A stretch of 64,000 nt of DNA from Thiomonas bhubaneswarensis (GTDB lineage: Bacteria; Pseudomonadota; Gammaproteobacteria; Burkholderiales; Burkholderiaceae_C): assembly GCF_001418255.1 (NCBI RefSeq), contig NZ_LIPV01000011.1, positions 1 to 64,000 on the forward strand. Direction: 5' to 3'. Under the pieces are notes generated by a model. It saw only the letters and a program-made list of their open reading frames with translations. It did no database searches and was not told where the DNA came from. The position numbers were made by a program, and so were the translations under genes. Each line of letters begins with the position of its first letter. Position 1 is the stretch's first letter. Below, piece after piece: positions 18,019 to 26,195 of this stretch.

Positions 18019-20283
18019 ATGTGCTTTGTCCATCAGGTTGCCGTTGACGCGCCGGGCCTTCAGTTGCTCGATTACAGCGCCGAGACACCCCTCGCCCCGG
18101 GCACGCTGGTTCGGGTGCCGCTGGGTCGGCAGACGGTCAGCGGCGTGGTGATGGCGTGCACCGCGATGGACGATTCCCCGCGCGCCATCGCGCTGCGACC
18201 CATCGAGGCGGCGTTCGACACCCTGCCCCCGCTCGACGCGGCCTGGCGCGAGCTGCTGCAATTTGTCGCACGCTACTACCAGCGCGCCGTGGGCGAGGTC
18301 ATCGGCGCGGCGCTGCCAGCGCAGTTGCGCAACCGCAAGCCCGCCGATCTCGCGACGACGACGCCCCAGGATCTCGTTTACCGCTGCACCGAGGCTGGCC
18401 TTGAAGAGCTAGGCGCCAGCCTCGCCAGGCGCAGCGTGGCGCTCTGGAGGCTGGCTCGGGCGTTGGGCGTGCCCGGCCCGGAGGCTGCCGACGCGCCGCC
18501 CGACCCGGCGGATTCCGCCCCCCTCGCCCTGAGTGAGGCGCGCAGCCTGCATCCTCAGGCACGACAGGTCTTGGCCGAGTGGGCGCAGGCCGGTTGGGTG
18601 GAACTCGTCGATACCGCGCCCTCGGCCGCGTCGATGCCCGCACCCGACCTTCATCCCGAGCAGGCGCAGGCGCTGCAGGCCATTGCCGCCAGCGACGGGT
18701 TTGCGCCCTTCCTGCTGTTCGGGGTGACGGGCAGCGGCAAGACCGAGGTCTATCTGCAGGCTGCATCGCAGGTGCTGCAGCGCAAGCCCGGCGCGCAGGT
18801 ACTGGTTCTCACACCAGAAATCAACCTCACGCCGCAACTGGTCCGCCGTTTCGAGCAGCGCTTCGGCGCGGCGCATCTGGCGGTGTTGCACAGCGGACTG
18901 TCGGAGGGCCAGCGGCTGCGCCACTGGTTGGCGGCGCACACCGGGCGGGCGCGCATCGTGCTCGGCACCCGACTGGCGGTGCTGGCGTCGATGCCGTCGC
19001 TGCGGCTGATCGTGGTCGATGAGGAACACGACACCTCATACAAGCAGCAGGAAGGCGCCCGCTACTCGGCGCGCGACCTGGCCTTGTGGCGAGGGCGGCA
19101 GCTCGGCATCGCGGTGGTGCTCGGTTCGGCCACACCTTCGCTGGAGAGCTGGCGCGCGGCGCAGACCGGGCGCTACACGCTGTTGACCCTGACCCAGCGC
19201 GCCAGCGGCGTGCTGCCCAGGGTGCGCCTGGCCGATACTCGGCGCGACCCGACCCTGCGCGCGAGCGGCGCCCTGATCGGCCAGACGCTCGACGCCGCGC
19301 TGCGCCAGCGGCTCGAACGCGGCGAACAAAGCCTGCTGTTCCTCAACCGCCGCGGCTACGCCCCGGTGCTGAGCTGCCCCGACTGCGGATGGATGTCGGA
19401 CTGCCCGCATTGCGATGCCCACCTCGTGTTTCACCGCACCGACCGCACTCTGCGCTGCCACCACTGCGGCTTCCAGGCCGCCGTGCCCCGCGCCTGTCCG
19501 GGCTGCGGCAGTCTCGATCTGCAGCCCGTGGGCAAGGGCACGCAGCGGGTCGAGGAGGCGCTGGCGGAAAAATACCCCCAGGCCCGCATCGCCCGCATCG
19601 ACGCCGACAGCACTCGCCGCAAGGGCGCGGCGGCAAGCCGTTTCGACAGCGTGCACGCCGGCGAGGTGGACATTCTGGTGGGCACGCAGATGGTGACCAA
19701 GGGCCACGACTTTCAGCGGGTCACGCTGGTGGCCGCGCTCAATCCCGACGCGGGCTTGTTCACCCACGATCCGCGCGGTCCCGAGCGCCTCTTCGCACAG
19801 CTCATGCAGGCCGCCGGGCGCGCGGGGCGAGCGGTGTCGGATCAGGATGGGTCCGAGGCATCGGCGCCGGAGATGCTGGTGCAGACGGGCCACCCCGAGC
19901 ACCCGCTGTACCGGGCGCTGGTCGCGCACGACTATCCCGGCTTCGCCCAGGCCGAGTTGATCGAACGCGAGCGCGGAGGCATGCCGCCGTTCACCTTCCA
20001 GGCGCTGCTGCGCGCCGAGCACCGCAGCTTCGATGCCGTGGTCGAATTTCTCGCCGCGGCACAACAACTGGCCGTGCCCCTGGCGCAGCCCCTAGGCGTG
20101 ACGCTTTACCCCCCGATTCCCGCCGCGCTGGCGCGCGTGGCCGATGTTCACCGCATGCAGATGCTGCTCGAAAGCCAGCATCGCGGTGCCTTGCAGCGCA
20201 TGCTGACTTCATGGCGCGGCGCCCTCGCCGCCCAACGCTCGCGGGTGCGCTGGGCCGTGGATGTGGACCCGCTCGATTTCTGA
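18019..20283 (+). CDS. priA: Primosomal protein N' (PriA helicase)
   Basis: 3'-to-5' superfamily 2 DNA helicase that reloads the replisome at stalled forks. 754 residues. The N-terminal 3'-end-binding domain (VAVDAPGLQLLDYSAE, GTLVRVPLGRQTVSGVV) is followed by Walker A GVTGSGKTEVYL (about residue 235), DEEHD (about 334) and LGSATPSLES. A zinc-binding insertion contains paired cysteines (CPDCGWMSDCPHC, then CHHCG and CPGCG, about 452-497). The helicase C lobe follows, with VGTQMVTKGHDFQRVTLV and QAAGRAGR. No clear ribosome-binding site precedes ATG 18019. The DnaA-box array lies directly upstream. Confidence 0.96.
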   Translation: MCFVHQVAVDAPGLQLLDYSAETPLAPGTLVRVPLGRQTVSGVVMACTAMDDSPRAIALRPIEAAFDTLPPLDAAWRELLQFVARYYQRAVGEVIGAALPAQLRNRKPADLATTTPQDLVYRCTEAGLEELGASLARRSVALWRLARALGVPGPEAADAPPDPADSAPLALSEARSLHPQARQVLAEWAQAGWVELVDTAPSAASMPAPDLHPEQAQALQAIAASDGFAPFLLFGVTGSGKTEVYLQAASQVLQRKPGAQVLVLTPEINLTPQLVRRFEQRFGAAHLAVLHSGLSEGQRLRHWLAAHTGRARIVLGTRLAVLASMPSLRLIVVDEEHDTSYKQQEGARYSARDLALWRGRQLGIAVVLGSATPSLESWRAAQTGRYTLLTLTQRASGVLPRVRLADTRRDPTLRASGALIGQTLDAALRQRLERGEQSLLFLNRRGYAPVLSCPDCGWMSDCPHCDAHLVFHRTDRTLRCHHCGFQAAVPRACPGCGSLDLQPVGKGTQRVEEALAEKYPQARIARIDADSTRRKGAAASRFDSVHAGEVDILVGTQMVTKGHDFQRVTLVAALNPDAGLFTHDPRGPERLFAQLMQAAGRAGRAVSDQDGSEASAPEMLVQTGHPEHPLYRALVAHDYPGFAQAELIERERGGMPPFTFQALLRAEHRSFDAVVEFLAAAQQLAVPLAQPLGVTLYPPIPAALARVADVHRMQMLLESQHRGALQRMLTSWRGALAAQRSRVRWAVDVDPLDF

Positions 20284-20464
20284 CCGCACGCTGCGGTGAG
20301 TCTTACCGCGAAGCGAGACCCAAGCGAAGGCCAAAGCGTCGTCGCAACACGGTCGGCAACGACATTTCGATACAACAGGGCAGCGCAGCACGGACTAAAT
20401 TGAGAGCATCGAAAGACGTATTGCACCGCAGCAATCGCCTCACTTTTTTCGGGAGAGCCTCCTC

Positions 20465-21052
20465 ATGTCCACACAACGCCATCTGCATCATCATCCCCTT
20501 CCGGCGGGCACGCCGGTGATCGAGTTCGACCACGGCCGTCCGGGCAGCGTCACCCCGGATTCCCCGGCCACCGATGTGATGACCGATCTGCGTCATACCC
20601 CCGCCTTCACCATCGATCCCGACGCCACGGCCAACAACGCGCTGCAGAAAATGATGCACGCCGGGGTGCGACTGCTGCTGGTCACCAACGCCTCGCGCCA
20701 TGTCGTCGGCCTGATCACGGCGCGCGATCTGATGGGCGAAAAGCCCGTACGCGCTGCCACTGAGAACCAGATTCCGAGCGACGCGGTCACTGTGGCGCAG
20801 TGCATGGTGCCGCAGCAGCACATCGAAGTGCTCGACTACGCCGAGGTGCTGCGCTCCACCGTGGCCGAAATCGTGCTCACCCTGCGTCATTCCGGCCGCC
20901 AGCACGCGCTGGTGCTCGAAACCGACGGCAAACCCGTGGTGCGGGGCATCTTCTCGGCAGTGCGCGTGGGTCGGCAACTTGGCGTGGAGCTGCACGCCAG
21001 CGGCCAGATGCAGAGCTTTGCCGAATTGGAACAGGCGATCGCGGCGCTCTGA
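20465..21052 (+). CDS. CBS-domain pair protein
   Basis: 195 residues consisting of two CBS domains after a 35-residue His-rich N-terminus (MSTQRHLHHHPLP). CBS1: VMTDLRHTPAFTIDPDATANNAL to VGLITARDLMG. CBS2: CMVPQQHIEVLDYAEVLR to VVRGIFSAVRVGRQLG. Such free-standing CBS pairs usually bind adenosine nucleotides and act as energy sensors; the partner is unknown. GGGAGAG precedes the ATG. It lies 181 bases after priA and converges on an efflux gene. Confidence 0.85.
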   Translation: MSTQRHLHHHPLPAGTPVIEFDHGRPGSVTPDSPATDVMTDLRHTPAFTIDPDATANNALQKMMHAGVRLLLVTNASRHVVGLITARDLMGEKPVRAATENQIPSDAVTVAQCMVPQQHIEVLDYAEVLRSTVAEIVLTLRHSGRQHALVLETDGKPVVRGIFSAVRVGRQLGVELHASGQMQSFAELEQAIAAL

Positions 21053-21074
21053 TCGACCCATCCGATCGACGCCG

Positions 21075-22268
21075 TCAGCGCGGTGTGAGGCGCTGGTTGG
21101 CCAACAGCGCCAGCACGGCAAAGGCGCAGAACACCCCGGCCATCGGCAGTGCGCTGTGCGCGCTGAACAGGCCGACAGCCGTGCCGCTGACCGCTGCGAG
21201 CGTGAACTGGATGCTGCCGATCAGCGCGGCGGCGCTGCCCACCCGGCCCGACTGGTGCGCCAGCGCCAGCGCCGTCGCGTTCGGAAACGAGAATCCCAGG
21301 CTGGACAACGCAAGAAACAGCGGAACGACCACGCCCCAGAGGCCGCCCGCGCCCAGCGCGATCAGCACCACCATCGACACTGCCCAAACCGTGAGGCTGC
21401 GCAGCGCGCGACGTAGCAGCGCATCGCTGGCCACGCGGGCCAGAAGCGCGTGGTTGAGCTGCGACGCCGCGATCAGGCCAAGGGCGTTGGCCCCGAACAC
21501 CCAGCCGAACTGCGCCGGGCTCAGGCCATACACCTGCATGAGCGCGAACGGCGCTCCGGCGATGTAGGCAAACATGGCCGACTGCCCCAACGCACCACTG
21601 AGCGCGAAGCCGATGAAGCGCCGGTCGCGCAGCAAATCGCCGTAAGTACGCAAGGCGTTGCGCACCGGGTGTTGCCGGGCACTGCTGCGCGCGCCGGGCG
21701 CCAGCGATTCCGGCAAGGCCAGCGCAGCCAGCAGACAGGCGACGCCAAACGCCACCAGCACGAGAAAGATCGCGCGCCAGCTCCAGGTCTGAACCAGGGC
21801 GGCGCCCGCCAGCGGCGCCAGAATGGGTGCCGCCCCGAGCACCAGCGTGAGCCGGGAGAACACCCGCGCCGCATCGACCGGCTCGTAAAGATCCCGCACC
21901 ATGCTGCGAGCGATCACGATGCCTGCGCACCCGCCCAGAGCCTGCAGCAGTCGCCACGCCATCAGGGCGTCGATGGAGGTGGCCAAGGCGCAGCCCAGCG
22001 AGCCCACAACGTAGAGCACGATGCCCATGAGCAGCGGCCGCTTGCGCCCGTACCGGTCGGACACCGGCCCCCAGAAAGCCTGGCCCAGCGCCAGTCCGAT
22101 GAAAAACACCACCAAGGTGCGCTGCACCGCCTCGGGCGTGGTGCGCAGATCGTGCTGCAGGGCGGTGAAGCCCGGCAGGTACATATCGATGGACATCGGG
22201 GCGAAGGCGGTCATCGCCCCCAGGGTGAGAATGCGCTGCAGCGCGGTGAGACGGGTCATCCGGCGCAT
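21075..22268 (-). CDS. Bcr/CflA-family MFS drug exporter
   Basis: About 397 residues, 12 predicted membrane helices. The Bcr/CflA subfamily is indicated by TAFAPMSIDMYLPGFTALQHDL at the N-terminus, the motif A loop GPVSDRYGRKRPLL, and GGCAGIVIARSMVRDLYE with VLGAAPILAPLAGAAL after it. Members export bicyclomycin, chloramphenicol, sulfonamides or cysteine by proton antiport; the substrate is not predictable. ATG 22268 or 22259 (three codons later) may be the start; neither has a clear ribosome-binding site. It follows the cytochrome gene by 22 bases and may be read through from it. Confidence 0.88.
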   Translation of the reverse strand: MRRMTRLTALQRILTLGAMTAFAPMSIDMYLPGFTALQHDLRTTPEAVQRTLVVFFIGLALGQAFWGPVSDRYGRKRPLLMGIVLYVVGSLGCALATSIDALMAWRLLQALGGCAGIVIARSMVRDLYEPVDAARVFSRLTLVLGAAPILAPLAGAALVQTWSWRAIFLVLVAFGVACLLAALALPESLAPGARSSARQHPVRNALRTYGDLLRDRRFIGFALSGALGQSAMFAYIAGAPFALMQVYGLSPAQFGWVFGANALGLIAASQLNHALLARVASDALLRRALRSLTVWAVSMVVLIALGAGGLWGVVVPLFLALSSLGFSFPNATALALAHQSGRVGSAAALIGSIQFTLAAVSGTAVGLFSAHSALPMAGVFCAFAVLALLANQRLTPR

Positions 22269-22290
22269 TGTCGCAGCGCCGGATGCAGGC

Positions 22291-23541
22291 TCAATCCTTG
22301 ATGATCGCCTTGCGCAGCGCCCTGACCTGCTCGGGCGTGGCCGCCGAGGCGCCATTGCCCCAGGTGGCGCGGATGTAGGTCACGACATCGGCGACCTGCT
22401 GGTCATTGAGCGACTGCGCGAAGGGCGGCATGACCATGGGCGCCGGCGCCTTCTCGGTCACCACGGTGCTGCCGCCGGCCAGCACCACGCGAATGCTGTT
22501 GTTCGGGTCGGAGCATTGCACCGTGGCGTTTTTCGCCAGCCCGGGGAAGACCTGCGCCAGGCCTTGGCCGTTGGCCTGATGGCAGGCGACGCAGTGCTGG
22601 TTGTAGACCGCAGCTCCGCGCTGCACCGTGGCCGAGTCCTTGCTGGCGGGGGTCTGCTGGGTCAGCACAGGCTTGAGCGATTTGATGTAGACCGCCATCG
22701 CCTGCAGGTCGTCGGGTTTGAGGTGCTGGGTGCTGTGCGAGATGACCTCGGTCATGCTGCCCAGCGCGGTGAAGTTGGCGGTCTTACCCGTCTGCAGCAA
22801 CTCGGCGATGTCGCCCGCCGTCCACTTCTGCATGCAGTTGCCGCGCAGATTGGTGGCGAACCAATGTTCGACCTGCGAGCCGGAGAGATAGAAGTCGCCG
22901 TTGGGACCGCGCGAGCTCAGCGCCTTTTCCTGGAAGAACAGACCGCGGGGCGTGTGGCAGGAGCCGCAATGGCCCAGCCCTTCGACGAGGTAGGCGCCGC
23001 GGTTCCACTGCGCGCTCTGCTTGGGGTCAGGGGTGAAGGTGGTGTCGCGCACGAACATCCAGTTCCAGATGGCCAGCGGCCAGCGGATGGTCATGGGCCA
23101 CACCATGTCGGGCTTGCGATTGGGCGTGGGGTCGGGCGGCACGCCCTGCATGAAGTAGGCGTACAGCGCCTTCATGTCGGCCTGATTCACCCGCACATAA
23201 GACGGATAGGGCATGGCGGGATAGAGATGCTTGCCGCCGGGCGCAACACCATGCCGAACCGCGCGGTCGAACTGCTCGAAGGTGTAATTGCCGATGCCGT
23301 GGGTTTTGTCGGGCGTGATGTTGGTGGAATAGATGGCGCCAATGGGCATGTCCATCTTCAGCCCGCCGACAAAGGGCTTTCCGCCGGGTGCCGTGTGGCA
23401 GGCCACGCAATCACCGGCCCGCGCGAGATACGCGCCGCGCTGCACCTCCTGATCGGAAAACTTGCCGACCGCTACGGCAAGGCCACACTGCGCCACCAAG
23501 GACGCTGCCAGGGCAGCGCGCCATCCCTTGAATTGAGTCAT
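22291..23541 (-). CDS. Triheme cytochrome c, alcohol/aldose dehydrogenase subunit type
   Basis: 416 residues, exported (hydrophobic N-terminus to about residue 26). Three c-type heme sites: CVACH (45-49), CGSCH (192-196) and CVACH (317-321). The order and spacing, with GAIYSTNITPDKTHGIGNYTF and MPYPSYVRVNQADMKALYAYF after the first heme, match the membrane-bound cytochrome subunit of quinoprotein alcohol and gluconate/aldehyde dehydrogenases, which passes electrons to the quinone pool. No dehydrogenase partner is adjacent, so the donor is unknown. It follows the damaged AAA ATPase by 129 bases. Confidence 0.9.
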   Translation of the reverse strand: MTQFKGWRAALAASLVAQCGLAVAVGKFSDQEVQRGAYLARAGDCVACHTAPGGKPFVGGLKMDMPIGAIYSTNITPDKTHGIGNYTFEQFDRAVRHGVAPGGKHLYPAMPYPSYVRVNQADMKALYAYFMQGVPPDPTPNRKPDMVWPMTIRWPLAIWNWMFVRDTTFTPDPKQSAQWNRGAYLVEGLGHCGSCHTPRGLFFQEKALSSRGPNGDFYLSGSQVEHWFATNLRGNCMQKWTAGDIAELLQTGKTANFTALGSMTEVISHSTQHLKPDDLQAMAVYIKSLKPVLTQQTPASKDSATVQRGAAVYNQHCVACHQANGQGLAQVFPGLAKNATVQCSDPNNSIRVVLAGGSTVVTEKAPAPMVMPPFAQSLNDQQVADVVTYIRATWGNGASAATPEQVRALRKAIIKD

Positions 23542-23565
23542 CTTCCGTCCCTTTGCTGATGCCGT

Positions 23566-23583
23566 GCTCTCGACAGCGAGAGC
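23566..23583. repeat. Small perfect hairpin upstream of the cytochrome gene
   Basis: GCTCTCG-ACAG-CGAGAGC, a 7-bp stem with a 4-base loop, 24 bases before the cytochrome c ATG and 88 bases after the AAA ATPase stop. No T-run follows, so it is not a typical intrinsic terminator; it may shape the 5' leader. Confidence 0.35.
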
Positions 23584-23670
23584 GCAACCATTTGTAAGCA
23601 GGTTACGGGGTGCAGATCATTTCGGGGTTGATGCAGGCCAAAGTGCTGCGACACCGCGTCGCAGCCAGGC

Positions 23671-24837
23671 TCAGACTGTTGTTTGCGCGAGAACCGCCTG
23701 CTCCGGTTCCCTGGGAACGGCCCCGAAGCGGCGCATCAACAGGCCTTGCACCTGTGCGGCAGCGAGATGCTGCACCGCATGCTCGCGCGCAAACTGCGCC
23801 GCGGCTTGCGGATCGGCGTGAAATTTGAGGTAGAGCCTGCGGAGCTGGTCTTCATCACAGACGTCCAGTGCCACGCGTTCGTCGATGCGGCCCGCGCGGA
23901 TCAGCGCCTCGTCGAGGCGGTCGATGTGGTTGGTGGTCATGAACAGCACATTGCCTTCTTGCGTGGCCACGCCGTCGAGCGCGTTGAGAAAGCCCGAGAA
24001 CGACAGCCGCACCTGGGTATGCGCGGCGTCGCGCTGATGGAAGAAGGCGTCCACGTCCTCGATCAGCAGCAACGATCGCTGCAGCACGGCGGCCAGCAGG
24101 GTGTGGATTTTTTCATCCGTCACCACGGGCGAGGCCAGGCTCAGGGTGCAGACATTGAGCCGCAGCTCAGACGCCAGCGCCGTGACCAGCGAAGTCTTGC
24201 CCGTACCCGGCGGACCGTACAACAGATAGCCGCGCCGCCAGGGATGCCCAGCTCGGCGTAGCGGTCGCGCGCCCGGTAAAAGCGCTGCAAATCGCCCAGC
24301 AGAGTCTCCGCCAGCCCCGCCTTGAGGACCACCGAGGCCAGCGGACGGCGGCTGCCCAGTCGCGCGCGCATCCAGTCGCCGCCATGAAACGGGTTGGGGA
24401 TATAGACCGAGAGCGCGTCCGACTCGCGGTTGGCGCGGGCATCAATGGCTTGCTGCAGAAAGCGGGTGAGAAAGGCGCTGCTGCGTCCAAAGTGCGACAG
24501 GCTGATGCGCTCGAACACGCTTTGCGTCACCTGCACTTCGCGCCGCACCCACACCAGTCGACCGTCGATGCGCAGGATATGCAACCCCTCTCCGGGTGAG
24601 AGGTAGGCGCGCGGTGAACTGGTTGACCTGCCGCAGCGCCGGATGCAGGTCCATGTATTCCACCATCGCGGCGAACAGAAATTCGTCACGCGAGTCCAGG
24701 GTGAGCGTGGTGATGAAAAACCGCCGTATCCACGAAAGTGCCAGCCCCGGCACATCGCGCAGCCAGAACGCCAGCGCGCCAACCGCAGCCAGAAGCAGCG
24801 CCTGCAAGGCCGGGAAGTGCAGCAAGGACTCCAGCAT
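23671..24837 (-). pseudogene. BCS1-like AAA ATPase, split over three frames by two frameshifts
   Basis: Joined across frames this would be a protein of about 388 residues. A membrane-anchored N-terminus (MLESLLHFPALQALLLAAVG, then DEFLFAAMVEYMDLHPALRQ) leads into a BCS1-type N domain (SPGEGLHILRIDGRLVWVRR, SVYIPNPFHGGDWMRARLG, FYRARDRYAELGIP). The AAA core follows, with Walker A YGPPGTGKTS, Walker B LLLIEDVDAF, MTTNHIDRLDEALIRAGRID. Frame 1 passes to frame 2 in a CG repeat at about 24606-24613, and frame 2 to frame 3 at a C-run at about 24241-24243. No other stops or missing motifs are seen, so it is either a very recent pseudogene or carries sequencing errors. Confidence 0.8.
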
Positions 24838-24875
24838 GGAAGATCAACGCGCCAGGGCAGCGACGACGCGGCGCT

Positions 24876-25208
24876 TCAGCGCAGCACCGCCACCAAGGCC
24901 AGCACCAGTGCGACAACGCCCAGCCCGAAAGCCGCCAGCGCCCAGCGCTGCTGCCGCTGCTGAGCCGCAGCAAGCTGCACGCCGGCCTGTTCCAGCGCGG
25001 TCACGGTGGTCTGCAACTGCTGCGCCAGCGCGCGCACATGTTCGGCGTTGTGCGTCACCGCGGTCTGCAGCTCCTCGATCTGCCGTTGCTGGGTTTCGGC
25101 GGCCTCCTTGTCCGACTTGCGCTGCTTGAACACCGGCAAGGCGAGCTTGGCCACCGATTCGATGTAGGGCAGTGCGGCGCCGATGGCCGTCATCCAGGTT
25201 GCGGGCAT
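24876..25208 (-). CDS. Hypothetical coiled-coil protein with C-terminal membrane anchor
   Basis: 110 residues, not recognised. Residues about 28-88 are Gln/Glu/Ala-rich and strongly coiled-coil-like (KSDKEAAETQQRQIEELQTA, ALAQQLQTTVTALEQAG). The last 22 residues are hydrophobic (WALAAFGLGVVALVLALVAV), giving a tail anchor or single helix. It begins 3 bases after the metallopeptidase stop and ends 38 bases before the AAA ATPase start, so the three form a probable operon. A second Met at codon 6 is an alternative start. The role may be as a partner of the AAA protein; inference only. Confidence 0.65.
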   Translation of the reverse strand: MPATWMTAIGAALPYIESVAKLALPVFKQRKSDKEAAETQQRQIEELQTAVTHNAEHVRALAQQLQTTVTALEQAGVQLAAAQQRQQRWALAAFGLGVVALVLALVAVLR

Positions 25209-25211
25209 GGT

Positions 25212-26075
25212 TCAGAGCTGAGCTGCGTTGAAGGTGTCACAGACTTGCGGGCGACCGCTGGCGAAGCCGGTTTCGAACCAGCGCGCCCGCTGCGCCGACG
25301 TGCCATGCGTGAACGAGTCGGGCACCACATAGCCCTGCGCCCGCTGCTGCAGCCGGTCGTCGCCCACCGCCTGCGCGGCGTTGATGGCCTCTTCCACGTC
25401 GCCGGGCTCGAGCACCTGCCGCTCGTGCTGGGCGTGATAGGCCCAGACCCCGGCATAGCAGTCGGCTTGCAACTCCAGCCGCACCAGCAGGGCATTGGCC
25501 CGCTGCGGGCTGCTGCGCTGCATGGCCTCGCGCACCTTGGCCTCCACACCCAGCAGGTTCTGCACATGATGGCCGACCTCATGCGCGATCACATAAGCCT
25601 GGGCGAAGTCGCCTCTGGCGCCCAGACGCTGCTGCAACTCCTGGAAGAACTGGGTATCGAGATAGAGCTTCTGGTCTGAGGGGCAGTAGAACGGCCCGGT
25701 GGCTGCTTGCGCATAGCCGCAGGCCGACTGCACCGCACCGGAAAACAGCACCAGCTTGGGATCGACGTACTGCCGCCCGGCCTGCTGAAAAAGCTCGCGC
25801 CAGGTGTCTTCGGTATCGGCCAGCACGACGGAGAGGAAGGCCTTGTCCTGCTGGTCCTGGGCGCTGAGCTCGGCGGGCGCGTGCTGCGCGCTTTGCTGCG
25901 TTTGCTGCTGCGCCACCTGGTTCAGCACCACGCCCGGATCGACGCCGAAATACAGCGCCACCAAGGCGAGAATGATGGTGCCTATGCCCCCACTCACCAG
26001 CCCTCCGCGACGCGCCGGGCCTACGGTGCGCTGGTCTTCGATGTTGTCGCTGCGTCTGCCGTTTTTCCAGAGCAT
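25212..26075 (-). CDS. Putative neutral zinc metallopeptidase (YpfJ family)
   Basis: 287 residues. One N-terminal membrane helix (GGIGTIILALVALYFG, about 29-44) is followed by a periplasmic domain with the zincin motif HEVGHH (165-170). Family sequences include MLWKNGRRSDNIEDQR at the start, GFC-like SACGYAQAATGPFYCPSDQKLYLD, LELQADCYAGVWAY (third zinc ligand region) and DSFTHGTSAQRARWFETG near the end. The start at 26075 gives the family N-terminus. Substrate unknown. First gene of a probable three-gene unit with the coiled-coil protein and the AAA ATPase. Confidence 0.92.
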   Translation of the reverse strand: MLWKNGRRSDNIEDQRTVGPARRGGLVSGGIGTIILALVALYFGVDPGVVLNQVAQQQTQQSAQHAPAELSAQDQQDKAFLSVVLADTEDTWRELFQQAGRQYVDPKLVLFSGAVQSACGYAQAATGPFYCPSDQKLYLDTQFFQELQQRLGARGDFAQAYVIAHEVGHHVQNLLGVEAKVREAMQRSSPQRANALLVRLELQADCYAGVWAYHAQHERQVLEPGDVEEAINAAQAVGDDRLQQRAQGYVVPDSFTHGTSAQRARWFETGFASGRPQVCDTFNAAQL

Positions 26076-26195
26076 GATCGCCCTACCCTCAAGGAAATGT
26101 CGAACCGCCCGCTGACCCTGGGGCGCTCGGATGGAACTGATTATGCCCACTCGCCGGGTGGCTCAGGCTGAGCGGAGCGCGCCACCCGGCTGCGG

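Noticed and set aside
25212-26075. Defence-type operon of metallopeptidase, coiled-coil protein and AAA ATPase
   Set aside because: The arrangement is suggestive, but the ATPase is a BCS1-type protein broken by frameshifts and no nuclease or other effector is present.
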